A stretch of DNA of 64,000 nucleotides, taken from Silene latifolia (lineage: Eukaryota; Streptophyta; Magnoliopsida; Caryophyllales; Caryophyllaceae). Positions 1 to 11,100 of this stretch are shown piece by piece. The position numbers and the translations under genes were made by a program. The notes beneath the pieces were generated by a model. It saw only the letters and a list, made by a program, of their open reading frames with translations. It was not told where the DNA came from and made no database searches. Location: positions 1,132,001-1,196,000 of the forward strand of contig NC_133526.1 of NCBI RefSeq assembly GCF_048544455.1. Direction: 5' to 3'. The first letter of the stretch is position 1. Each line of letters opens with the position of its first letter.

Positions 1-760
1 TTACGGCGGGCTTTATTATGCCTTGCACCTACCCGGAGTGGTTAGCCAATGTTGTGATGGTAAAGAAATCATCGGGGGCATGGAGAATGTGTGTAGACTT
101 TACCCAACTTAACAAAGCATGCCCCAAAGATTGTTACCCTCTGCACGGATAGACGGCTTAATCGATGCCACGGCAGCTACACCATGCTGAGCCTGCTAGA
201 CGCCTTCTCGGGATATCACCAGGTTTTCATGGCTGAGGAAGACATGCCCAAATGCGCATTCATCACCGCTAACGGCACATACATGTACAAAATGATGCCG
301 TTCGGTTTGAAAAACGCCGGCGCAACGTATACAAGGCTTGTGGACAAAGTGTTCCAAAATCAAAAAGGGCGAAACATTGAGGCCTACGTCGACGATGCTA
401 TTGTAAAAGCAAGTCCGACAAAACACTGGCGATTTACACGAAACATTTTGTTCACTAAGTACAAGATGAAGCCCAACCCAATGAAATGCAACCGGTTGTC
501 CGGGCGGGTAAATTTCTCGGTGTACTTGTCGGTGCGAGGCATCGATGCAAATCCAGACAAAGTCCAAGCAATCTTAGACCTACCGGAGCCAAGGAATCGA
601 AAAGAGGTTATGATGCTGATCGGAAGAATGGCGGCTCTCGCCCGTTTCATCTCTCGGTCAGCCGACAAGAGCACCCCATTCTTTAAAGTTTTGAAAGGGA
701 ATAAAGACTTGGTGGGGAGGAGCGAGCACGGCCTTGGCGGTTGAAAGCTCATCTTCGGAC
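1..760 (+). pseudogene. Reverse transcriptase domain of the Tat-type element (fossil)
   Basis: Plant Ty3/gypsy RT motifs are readable: VDFTQLNKACPKD near the left edge, MPFGLKNAGATY near 295-335, and the catalytic YVDD box near 385-400. After this comes the usual connection segment with IDANPDKVQAIL near 540-575. It copied the element RNA into DNA. It is part of the fossil and is not expected to make an active enzyme. Confidence 0.88.
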
Positions 761-1059
761 TCTCCCAACTCTGTCCCGGTGCCGATCTTTGGGGAGACGC
801 TATACCTATACATAGCAAGATTACCTCGGCCACGGTCGGTGCGGTGATCATCGAGGAAGAAGACAAACAAAGAACACCCAATCTACTTTGTCACCATACA
901 CTTTGTTGCCGCCGAGAAAATTACCCACTAATCGAAAAAGCGACCTTCGCCGTCGTCGTTGCCACGAGGAAGTTAAAACCCTACTTCGACGCGCACCCGT
1001 GACGGTCCTAACCGATCGGTAGTTAGAAAGCTTTGGAAAAATTCGAGCAATCCGGCGGG

Positions 1060-1560
1060 CTCATCAAGTGGGCGGTGGAACTCTCGGCTTCGGCATTCAA
1101 TACAAACCAAGACCTTCGATAAAGGGGCAAGCACTTGCAGATTTCCTGGCCGAATTCACGTATCAAGAAGAGCCAAACCCAGGCGTATGGGAGGTCTACA
1201 CCGACGGCTCCTCCACGACGAACGGCTCGGAGCGGCATCCTCATCATCAGCCCAAACGGGGATGAGTTCGAGTACGCCTTGAAATTCACCTTCTCGGCCT
1301 CGAACAACGAATCCGAATACGAGGCGGTGATAACCGGGTCGAGCTAGCTAGGGCTGCGGAGCGAGCACATTGTGTTGAAGACAGGACTCACCGTTGGTTA
1401 CTAACCAAATCAGGGGGAGTTTGAGGCTCGGGACGACGGAATGGTAAGGTACCTAGAAAGGGTAAAGGCCGACATAGCGAAATTGAAGTCTTTCCGAATC
1501 CAATGCGTTCCCAGATCCGAGAACAACCGGGCCGACGCTCTCTCCAAACTTGCCACTCAA
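1060..1560 (+). pseudogene. RNase H domain of the Tat-type element (fossil)
   Basis: The segment carries an RNase H signature: W-x-V-Y-T-D-G-S-S near 1187-1213, then a GILIISPNGDEFEYAL stretch and SNNESEYEAVI near 1303-1332. These match the retroelement RNase H fold that removes RNA from the RNA-DNA hybrid. It follows RT in the order expected for Ty3/gypsy. It belongs to the broken pol region. Confidence 0.75.
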
Positions 1561-1799
1561 CCATCAAGAACGTCACCAAACCGTCTTTGGTAGATATCCG
1601 GAATGCGAAGAGCATCACCGAGACCGACGGCATGGTGGGCAACGTAGAGGCCGAGACAACATGGATGACTCCGATAATGAAATACAAACTTACGGGTGAA
1701 TTGACCGAGGGCCGCAATCCCTCGGCCAAAATGAAACGGATCGCGCCCGGTACTTAGTGTTCGAAGGAGAACGTACGGAAGGTCCGTAATAAGACCACT

Positions 1800-2880
1800 T
1801 TTGAAGTGTGTCGGTCCAGCCGACGCAGCTAATCTTGACAGAGATTCACGAAGGCATCTGTGGACACCACATGGGGGCAAGAACGCTAGCCCACAAAGCT
1901 CTACGAGCCGGCTACTTCGGCCCACCATGCTTCAAGATTCCGAACAAAGACCGGAAGTGCACGAACGCGGATGCATGCCCGTAATACACGCTCCCTCCGG
2001 GGACCTACAACCGGTGCTCGGCCCTCTTCCCTTCGCACGATGGGGGATGGACATGCTAGGACCATTCCCAACAGACCTCGGAGGAAGGAAGTTCTTGATC
2101 GTCGGCTGTTGATTACTTCACCAAATGGGTTGAAGGCGTAGCGATGATGCGGCGAAGACCACGGCGGCCGTCGAAAGGTAATGCTGGGAAAATGTTATAA
2201 CTCGTTTCGGATTACCCCAAGTTATAGTATTTGACCACGGCCGAGAGTTCGGGTGACACGATAATGAATTGGTTAGAAGAGCTTGGTATCAAGTTTGCAT
2301 ACTCCTCCGTCTGCCACCCACGAGCAACGACGGGCGGAGGCGGCCAACAAAACGATCCTCAGCGGTTTGAAGAAGACGGTCGAAGACCTTAAGGAAAGAT
2401 GGGCGATGAACTACCCGGCGTCCTATGGTCCCTTCGAACCACGGAGAAAGAAGCAACGGGGTACACCTCTTTCCACCTAGTCTACGGTTCCGGCGGTCTT
2501 TACCGATTGAAGCAACGGTGCCAACATTCGAACGGCTACCTTGACCCGGTTGAAAACGAGGATGGCACAAAGCTTCCTTAGACCTGGTCGAAGAAAGCCG
2601 AGATACAAAGACGCCTCAACTTGGCGGTATATCAAAGCCGGATGAAAAGAGCCTACAATGAAGAGTCCACAAGAGGGATTTAAAAGTGGGAGACCTAGTC
2701 CTAAGGAAGTCGGTTTGCCACCAACAAAGGAAATATTCATGGTAAACGGCGGCCAATCGGGAGGGCCCCTACAAGGTGGTTGAAGAGATGAGGCCGGGTA
2801 CATACCGGCTGACGGACATGGGAGGTGTGCCTTTGATGAGCCATTGGAACACCGACAACTTGAGGAAATACTTTGTATAG
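1800..2880 (+). pseudogene. Integrase region of the Tat-type element (fossil)
   Basis: Recognisable pieces are the catalytic-core start near 2040-2110 (WGMDMLGPFPTDLGGRKFLIV), a core segment near 2280-2480, and a C-terminal module near 2745-2870 of the GPYKVVEEMRPGTYRLTDM type that ends in WNTDNLRKYF. That ending is typical of Tat and Athila integrases. It is part of the broken pol region. Confidence 0.75.
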
Positions 2881-2980
2881 CGGCGGAGGTGTCCAAACCC
2901 ATTGTGGACACCCCAACGCATGATCATAGCAAACGAATGAATCACCCAACTTTTCCGTCGAAGTGTTTGTCACTCAAAGA

Positions 2981-3715
2981 GAAGAATCGCTACCGAGCCA
3001 TTAACCCCGATTACCTCGGCCAAAGCCGAGAGCGACGGGACACAATGACCAGGTACCACTTAGAAGAATCGCTACCGAGCCATTAACCCCGATTACCTCG
3101 GCCAAAGCCGAGAGCGACGGGGACACAATGACCGGTACCCTAGAAGAATCGCTACCGAGCCATTAACCCCGATTACCTCGGCCAAAGCCGAGAGCGACGG
3201 GGACACAATGACCGGTACCCTAGAAGAATCGCTATCGAGCCATAACCCCGATTACCTCGGCCCTAGCCGAGAGCGACGGGGACACAATGACCGATACGCG
3301 CTATCGAGCCGTAACCCCGATTACCTCGGCCAAAGCCGAGAGCGGCGGGGACACAACGACCGGTATGCTAGAAGAAACGTATACTCAGTGCAGTTGAGAC
3401 GCGAGTCTGGCGGTCAATATGCCCACAGTTACGAATGCTATCGAGCCATAACCCCGATTACCTCGGCCCTAGCCGAGAGCGACGGGGACACAATGACCGA
3501 TACGCGCTATCGAGCCGTAACCCCGATTACCTCGGCCAAAGCCGAGAGCGACGGGACACAACGACCGTATCTTTAGAAGAAACGTATACTCGGTGCGGTT
3601 GAGACGCGAGTCCGCGGTCAATATGCCTACGATTCACGAGTGCTATCGAGCCATAACCCCGATTACCTCGGCCCTGGCCGAGCGACGGGACACAATGACC
3701 GATGCGCTAGAGTAA
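2981..3715 (+). repeat. Tandem repeat block in the 3' region of the Tat-type element
   Basis: About nine copies of a 67-82-bp unit share the core CCCCGATTACCTCGGCC, followed by an AGCCGAGAGCGACGGG-type half. The first four copies repeat every 80-82 bp. Later copies alternate with a spacer that starts AGAAACGTATACTC and form a higher-order period of about 205 bp (compare 3231, 3437 and 3641). CCTCGGCC and GGCCGAGG make each unit partly self-complementary. Tandem repeats between pol and the 3' LTR are a known feature of Tat elements. Confidence 0.9.
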
Positions 3716-4099
3716 ATACTAAAGACGTTAACACAGTTGTGATGCGCGCACTAACTGCCTCGGCCATGCCGACGGTAAAAACAAAGGCACTCAATTAAAA
3801 CAACGCAAGAAGACAAGTGAAGAATAATATGATCAAAGCCCGGCCAGAGCGAGGACCCAAAAGATGAATCTCTATTAAAAAAATAATCTGCAAGAAGAGT
3901 CTGACGGCAGTCCCCATAAGGATAGCCTAAAACTCTACCTACCAAAGTTTTACAAGAAGCAAGGAAATAAGGAAACAAAAGGGTACAGACTTAGGATTTG
4001 AAGCGCCAAAGATGGCGGGGAGAGAAGGCTCAATAATTGGCCCCGAACAGCTAAAGCTATCCGAGACGCCGGGGAGTCCGTGACGACCGCCCGTCTCCC

Positions 4100-6510
4100 T
4101 ATGCCTGTTGATTCCCTCCATCGCGCGGCCTCCTCGTTGGGCGCTCGGACGAGGGCTCGACATTTTCAAGCGCCTCGGCTACGAGCCACCTTCGCCGCCT
4201 CCGTCTTCTCTGCGGCCCGGCCGCCTCCGCACCTCGGCCATCTCGTCCAAGAGCTTCTCAAATTTATCCCACGGAAAGGAACCATCGGGGACGACCCTTT
4301 TATCGCCTCCCGGTCGCCTCCTCGGCCTGGTCCCGGAATTGGGCGCACATTTTTGGGAGAAGTTCATCTTGGAGCATGGCAATGTCCTTCTCCTTTTGAG
4401 CAATGACGACTGCGCGTCCCTAAGCGCCTCCGCTTTGGTTGTGGAACTAATTCTTCCACTTTTCCCCCTCGGCAACCGCGGCTTTATGAGCGTCCTTGTA
4501 CCTATCCCGCTCCTCCATCATCTTGGCGTAGCGCCATCGCTTCCTCAACTTTGGCCCTCTCGGCCCCAGGCTTCTCAACCTCCTCCGCGCGCTTCTTGGC
4601 GAAAAAGAAATCCGATTTAAACTTCGCGGCCTCCCCTTTGCGGCGGAGGTCAAGTCTAAGCTTCGCCATCGGCGGCGCGGCTTGGCCCATGGTTTTCTCC
4701 CGCTCCCGCGATATAGAAGCCGGCTTGTTGGGTCCACTTCGCCACCTCTTATACATTTTCGGACCCTCGCCACAAGCTCGGAGGCGAGAGATGTTACGAG
4801 CGGAGGAGTCAACAATGACATTTCCGTCACCCGCCGTCTCGATAGCCCTCTCGGGCGTTCCTTCCGATTGCCGTTCAATAAGAACGGCGGTCGCCGAGGA
4901 AGGATCTGCAAAAAATTTGCACAAAGCATCCATGTCACCGTGCATTGACACATCGAAAGCGGTCGTCAGGGATGTCCAAATGAACCAGCTAAATCCGAAC
5001 CACAAGTTAGATCCGTACCAGTTTGAGCCCTTTTTGTTCGAGGGCCGGATGGATCGGTTTTCTCCCCGGCAACAACGGAAGAAGACGGTGGCTCTTTCCT
5101 CTTCTCCCCAACGACGGTGGAAGCAAGCGGCTCCTTAGCAATGGTCACCGACCCCGTGTAATATCAACGACCTCCACAGTTCCCTCTCGAACCACTGGGG
5201 TCGAAGAGGGAGCAGGACACGAGGCGCCGCCGTGGGCGCACCCTCTTCGTTCTCTTTGGCACGCCTCCGAGAACCCTTGCCCGGGCCGCCACCGGATCCA
5301 CCCCTTTTAATGCTTATCCATGAGCTCGTTGGGAGACGGTCTGCGATCGCGCACCACCCGGCCGTAGGATGCCGCACAACTACCTTCCCGTCCTTATCAA
5401 GGCCTAACCGCTTCAAGGTACTCTCGGACGATCCTCGGCCAAACCGGTCTGCAAAAAGAAAACCAAACAAGAGTTACACGACAGGAATAGAACATAGCTC
5501 TAAAAACAGGAGCATAACAGGCAAAAATAGGCCTCACACCGACCCCACTCACCCTGGGCGAGGGCGGTATGAGGCCGACGTGACCGAGCGGCTCATCTTG
5601 AAGAATAATCCGAGTCGGGGCAGCCATCCCTTCTCGATCGAGCAATTTGCATCGCCCGCTCCTCATCCTCGAAGAGGAACCTTCGAAGCGTCCATTTTCA
5701 CCTTACCCCGGAGGTACACTCCTCATACTCTTCCGGTTCTCACCGCAAGTAAACAGGGCTCTGAAAGACCGGGGCAATGGGTAATCCTCCGACTTGACAT
5801 AAACCCACCGCCGTTGCCGTCTTTGCGGGAAGTAAGCTTGTTCACGGAGGCATAGCCTGGCTCCGTCTCAGTCTGTTTGTACCACCCCACCTTATTAGCA
5901 ATTGACGGTCGAAGACTGTGAAGTCGGCGGAATAAGTTGGTATCGGGATCTCCCTCCTAAAGAGACAAAGCCACACAAAGCCAACTATCGTCCTCATGGC
6001 CGGCGGATGTAGTTGGGCCACCGCGACGTTCATAGCTCGATAATGGCCACGACGTATCTATTCGGAGGAAACCGCGCCCATACTCCGGATGCCGATGTAC
6101 ACGCCCGGTGTGACCCGGTGGAGGGCAACAGACCGCCTGACCCTCTTTAGGAATAACGATCTTATACCCCTCACCGAACGAGAAATGGCCTCAAAAAATG
6201 TCTCGCCGGAACAACGGCCGAACTTATGGAACCAACCACGTTCAAGACCCGATCGTACGGGGCTCGCCATGATCCGGGACAGACAGCCTCCCACCATCGG
6301 AAGGGGTCCCCTCATCCTCATCGACATCCTCACCCTCATCCTCCCGCCCCTCCGAGGTGGTGGATCGACTACGGGAGAAGGAGACCTAGGGCCCCCAAAC
6401 CTTATCGGAATGGCGTCTAGTATCTCCTCCCCATCAAGACGCAACGGGGAATCCTCCGCGCGAAGTACTAGTCCGGCGCCGATGATGCAGAGACATAATA
6501 GCAACAATTA
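4100..6510 (-). pseudogene. Antisense ORF region of the Tat-type element (fossil)
   Basis: Downstream of pol the opposite strand holds the better reading frames, in GC-rich sequence. The longest run over about 4447-5005 and 6058-6507. The first encodes charged, Lys/Arg/Glu/Ala-rich protein that could form helices. Tat/Retand elements are known to carry an antisense ORF of uncertain function in this position. I recognise no enzyme domain. The region is part of a fossil element and shows several breaks. Confidence 0.5.
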
Positions 6511-6659
6511 TTTAACAAAATAAGAAGAAGAAGTTTGTTTGTTTACCTTGAAGAAAAACACTCGCTAATAACAACTCGAATGTTAGAAGACAGAAGCCCT
6601 TGAAAGTTTAGAGGAAAAATTTTGGAGAATGAAATTGGTGACCAATTTCACGGAGCAAC

Positions 6660-6676
6660 CCCCTATTTATAGGGAA
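6660..6676 (-). promoter_or_regulatory. TATA box for the antisense transcript of the Tat-type element
   Basis: On the minus strand this reads CCCTATAAATAGGGG, a canonical plant TATA box. It lies about 150 bases upstream of the minus-strand reading frame that begins near 6507, which is the spacing expected if the antisense region has its own pol II promoter. The assignment is from sequence alone. Confidence 0.5.
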
Positions 6677-7149
6677 AAGCCCATGAAGCGGGACCAATCG
6701 AGAGAACGACCCGTGAAGCGTCAACCAATCGGCATGCGGACACGTGTCGAACATGCAACCACGGGATGTCAATCGTTGCAACGGTTGTCAATCAATGCAA
6801 CAGTGACCAAACGTCTTCAACACGCCTATTCAAATCTCTCCGCCTATTCAACTTCCTCAAACAAATTCCCATGCACCTATTCTCCGCGGCCACATGATCA
6901 ACCAAGCTAGACACCGCCGGGGCAATCAAAAATAACCGGCGAGTCTCAACCCCGGTCTCGGCCAAGCGTCCTTTCTTTTCCACATCGGATGCCCAATACA
7001 CATCCATGTGGAGGGGGATAGGGTACGGCCTAAGAAAGACTAGGCGAGCGAAGAAACCGCCGAGAAGAAGCCGTCGAGAAAAATTTTACGCAAACTACTT
7101 GCGCAGAATATACGCTCGGGCGTACATCGAAGCCCATACCACGGCATAG

Positions 7150-7168
7150 ACTACGGCTGGGGGCAAAT
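7150..7168 (+). other. Polypurine tract of the Tat-type element
   Basis: The purine-rich run GGCTGGGGGCAAAT directly precedes the TG that opens the 3' LTR at 7169. This is the position of the plus-strand primer in LTR retrotransposons. Confidence 0.7.
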
Positions 7169-7788
7169 TGATGGGGCATATTCTGCACGCACGACCAAGT
7201 CAACATATTGAGCAAGGTCAAAGATGTCCACAAAGAAGTCAACGACTTAGACGAGCTGGCCGATCCGCCCATCGGCTGGTCAACCTAGGTCCCACACGAC
7301 GACAACTGCCAAATAGGGACACATATCCGCGTACTCATATCCAAGACCCCTCGGCGGTGGGTCAACAGCGCCCGCCGGCCAGCCATAGGTCCCTCGGCCG
7401 AGGGGTAGATCAGTCTTTCCACCTGCTAGCCACTTGGCCACTACGTGACAAAAGGTGAAGTCTATAAATACTCCTCAATCTTCATTGAGGAAAGGATCAT
7501 CCAATCCAGAAATATACAACTTGACCTAAATACACTATTCATCTGGTATAATCTTCCTTATCTCTCTACAATATATTCCTAGCCAATTAGCATACAACTT
7601 ATACCTCTAAGTTTACTGACTTGGGCGTCGGAGTGGGTACGCTTGGCACAAAGCCAAGCCCTCAGTTCGTTCATTGTTGCAGGAGAGGCCGAGAGGAACG
7701 ATTAAGACCAAAGGAGAATCCAACTCAAGACATCATTCAACAAGCCACGGGTGGTAACTATACTTGCTCTGGAATTACACCCGGAACA
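7169..7788 (+). repeat. 3' LTR of the Tat-type element (about 620 bp)
   Basis: It begins TGATGGGGCATATTC just after the polypurine tract and ends CACCCGGAACA, giving TG...CA borders. It contains a TATA box (CTATAAATA, 7462-7470) followed by the expected transcript start region. The left border is supported by the PPT. The right border is judged from the ending alone, because the partner LTR is not in the window. Confidence 0.75.
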
Positions 7789-7854
7789 CCTAATAAATTT
7801 GATCCGATATCTAACCTAATTCAGAACGTATATTGAAACACGAATCCAAACACC

Positions 7855-7990
7855 TAAAGTCAAACAATTTTGAACCACTTCGACCCAAATTAAGTTTGAA
7901 CCCGAACCCGAACCGGGACAATTTTGAACCACTCTGACCCAAATTAAGTTTGAACCCGAACCCAAACCCGAACCGGGACATAATTGACCC
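7855..7990 (+). repeat. Twofold tandem repeat of about 60 bp
   Basis: Two adjacent copies of a unit containing TTTTGAACCAC, GACCCAAATTAAG and a run of GAACCC/AAACCC triplets end in CCGGGACA. It sits between the Tat LTR and the INDH start and is within the likely INDH upstream region. Confidence 0.75.
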
Positions 7991-8149
7991 AAGTTATAGA
8001 ATGGTCCAGTCGACTACTAATACAAGAAGCCCAAATGCACTCATTTTTAAGTCATATTTGACTCCATTTCTGACCACCATCATCATTCATCAATTCACCA
8101 CCATCCTCAACACTATTTCATCTGATTATTCCAAATTCATAAAAATTTC

Positions 8150-11100
8150 ATGAAGGGTATGTTAAAGTTCAATGCTTTAAACAATTTGGTAAGTTAATTT
8201 TTCTGGTTTCTTGTTACTCAACTTTTGAAACAAATTGGTAGCTTTCTTTTATATTCCCTCCGTCCCAATGATTTGTTTACCTTTGATTTAAATACCCTCG
8301 TAGTCTCATAGAGAACATAAAAGATAAATAAATGATTGAGACGGAGCAAGTAATTAGTACTATTTGTTGATTTGTTCTACATTGAATGTTCTTGCAGAAA
8401 TATTATTTAATGGGATATAAAAACGTAAATAAATGACTGAGACGGAGCGAATAATTAGTAGTTGTTGATTTGTTCTAAATTGAATGTTGTTACAGAAATA
8501 TTTAATGGGTATGAGAGGATTTTCTGCATTAGCTGGGAAAAGTAAAGGGTTACAAATTCCTGGGGTTAAGGATATTATTGCTGTTGCTTCTGGTAAAGGA
8601 GGTGTTGGCAAGTCCACTACTGCTGGTATTTCCTTTCTTTTTTTGTCAAGTTTTTTTTTTAGGGTTTGATCAAGGATTAATTTAGTGAATTGTGCTCATT
8701 TTGTTCATGTTTTATATGATGATTGATTGAAATGTTGCATAAAGATTCAATCTTTGTTGTTAATAGTGCTAATGATTAGCTCATATGGTATAGGATTTGG
8801 ATGGACATGCCTATATTGGCTTCAAGACCTAGACCTGTATGTATTATTGGAGATATTTGAACAGGCTCAATTTGCCAAAGCCATTGAGATTTGACGCACT
8901 CGGATTTTGTTGTATACACATGCTCAGTTTAGTGGATTTTGCTCATTTTGTACATGATGATTGATTAGAAAGTAATTTAAAAATGCAGTCGGTGTTGTTC
9001 ATAATAATGAATATCAGCTCAGATGGTATAGAATTTGGGTGGACATATTTATAATTGGGCTTAATTTTCATCTTGGTTCATTCGGAAACAGCCTCTTTGT
9101 GTTGCTAACGCAAAGGTAAGGCTGCGTACATCCGACCCCCCCTTACCCTGCAATTTGCGGGAGCCATTGAGGCACTGGGGTAATGTTGTTGTTGTTGTTG
9201 TTTGTGAATGCATAGTTGCTCATTTTGAGTGTTTCAACTTTGGTTACTAGAATGATGAAGTGTCGAGTGGTGATGGGATACCTAGGCATGTCATTGGTTA
9301 ATTTGTATTCCTCTTTCGTGAACATTTTGAATGCTTTATGAGATTTTTTAGTTGTGGTGGTTTTCGATCGTGATATGTATTCACTAAGAATCCTCGTGGG
9401 TGTATGTATACTCAGTAGTGGTGTGTTATAGTTTTTGTCGACATGTCAATGTTTTGGGCCGTTCTTTTGTGGTTCTGAGGTCCATTAGTGTCATGAAATC
9501 AAGCAAGTAGATTTCAAATTCTTCTGTGTTTGACATTTTCTGAATTATGTGATGTGTTAAGGCACTACTAAGAGGTTGTATTATTGAAAAACAACCCCTT
9601 TTGATGTATAAAGGTATGTGGTTGTGGAGTCAAAAGCAACCAGATTATTGAACTTTCATGCCGCCTCACTAATGTATGTTTACGAAATCTTTGTATCTGC
9701 AGTTAATTTGGCTGCTGCCCTTGCCAGTAGGTATCAACTTGCTATTGGTTTACTTGATGCTGATGTATATGGACCTTCCATCCCGACAATGATGAAAATT
9801 AGTGGAAAGCCAGATGTAAATGAAGGTATGGATCTTTTGGATGGTGATACTCAATTTTCTTATATACAATGGAAATTTGATTTTCAGAAATAAAAAGGAA
9901 TAGACTAGTGCTATTGGTAGTTGTATTATTGTATATATTGATCCTTCTATTGTACAATGTCTTTGATACGTTCCAGAAAATTCCATTTGAATTTGGATTT
10001 TCTTACTGAGAAAAACCCGCTCCTGAAAAGGAAAATTCTTTTCGGGTGTGGTTTTTTTAATGTGACGCTAGTGTATTGTTAAAACTCCTTTTTAGACTTT
10101 CCGGTCGACACTTAACTGAGTGAAAGCATATGCTCTCCATCCTTTTTACTTCCCATTTGGATTTATACCTAAGATAGGCCGATTTTTCTTGACTCGTGTA
10201 GACATGAAGATGATCCCCAAGGAAAATTATGGAATCAAGTGCATGTCAATGGGATTGCTTGTGGAGAAGGATCAACCTATTGTCTGGAGAGGCCCCATGG
10301 TAAATCTAGTTAAATACTTTTGGTTGGAGAGTTGAGTAAATTTGCATTGCATATAATCATGAATTCATGACACACCAGTTTTCATCTCGGTTTAACTCTA
10401 GTTTTTCAGGTAATGAGTGCTCTTGAGAAAATGGCAAAAGGAGTCGAGTGGGGGAAGCTGGATATTCTTGTAGTGGACATGCCACCTGGAACCGGTGATG
10501 CTCAGTTGACTATTTCTCAGCGGCTGCAGTTATCAGGTACATTTGTTATCTCACATCATTTAGGATTGCTACTAAGTCTTTGAGATCTATTATTAGCTTG
10601 TAAGGTAAATTTATTTAATTATTTCCACATGGACCCTTCAGCGAACAAACTGGCACCTAATTTCCTTAATGCTCCTAGTCCTTCATGTCTCGCCCGTTTA
10701 TGTTTTGTTTGATTAATACTCGAAGTTCATACTATCATCTATCTGGTAGTATTTTGATCAATCTGAGATATCATTAAGGTATTGAAAGATGTATTAAATG
10801 ATTCATTGCGGTGAAGAGAGAGAGCTGTAAGCCTTTTTTTCTCAATTACTATACAATTGTTCGCATTTTGAGGTGTGTGATCACCCATGGACGGTTCTAA
10901 AGGATGATTCATGTCAGCCGACCCCAAATCATTTTGGGATGAAGGCTCTTGTTGTTGTACTATACAAATGTAACTATTGTTTAAGTGGACATGGTCTCTT
11001 TCTAATTGGGCAGGGAATCGGTCCCTGATATCTTAAAAATGAACAAATTGTTTACTACATTAACCATCACTTGCCCGTGTTGACCTGTGGTTAGGTGTAA

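Larger units (their letters stand above)
1..7788 (+). mobile_element. Ty3/gypsy retrotransposon, Tat lineage, 3' portion (old, broken)
   Basis: This is the downstream part of a plant Tat-type (Retand/Ogre-like) LTR element that enters the window inside reverse transcriptase. In order it shows RT, RNase H, integrase, a tandem-repeat block, a long 3' non-pol region with ORFs on the opposite strand, a polypurine tract and a 3' LTR ending near 7788. The assignment rests on RT and integrase motifs and on the long 3' region with tandem repeats and antisense ORFs, both known in the Tat lineage. The coding part is broken many times, so the copy is a fossil. Its 5' part and 5' LTR lie outside the window, so LTR divergence cannot be used for dating. 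Confidence 0.88.
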
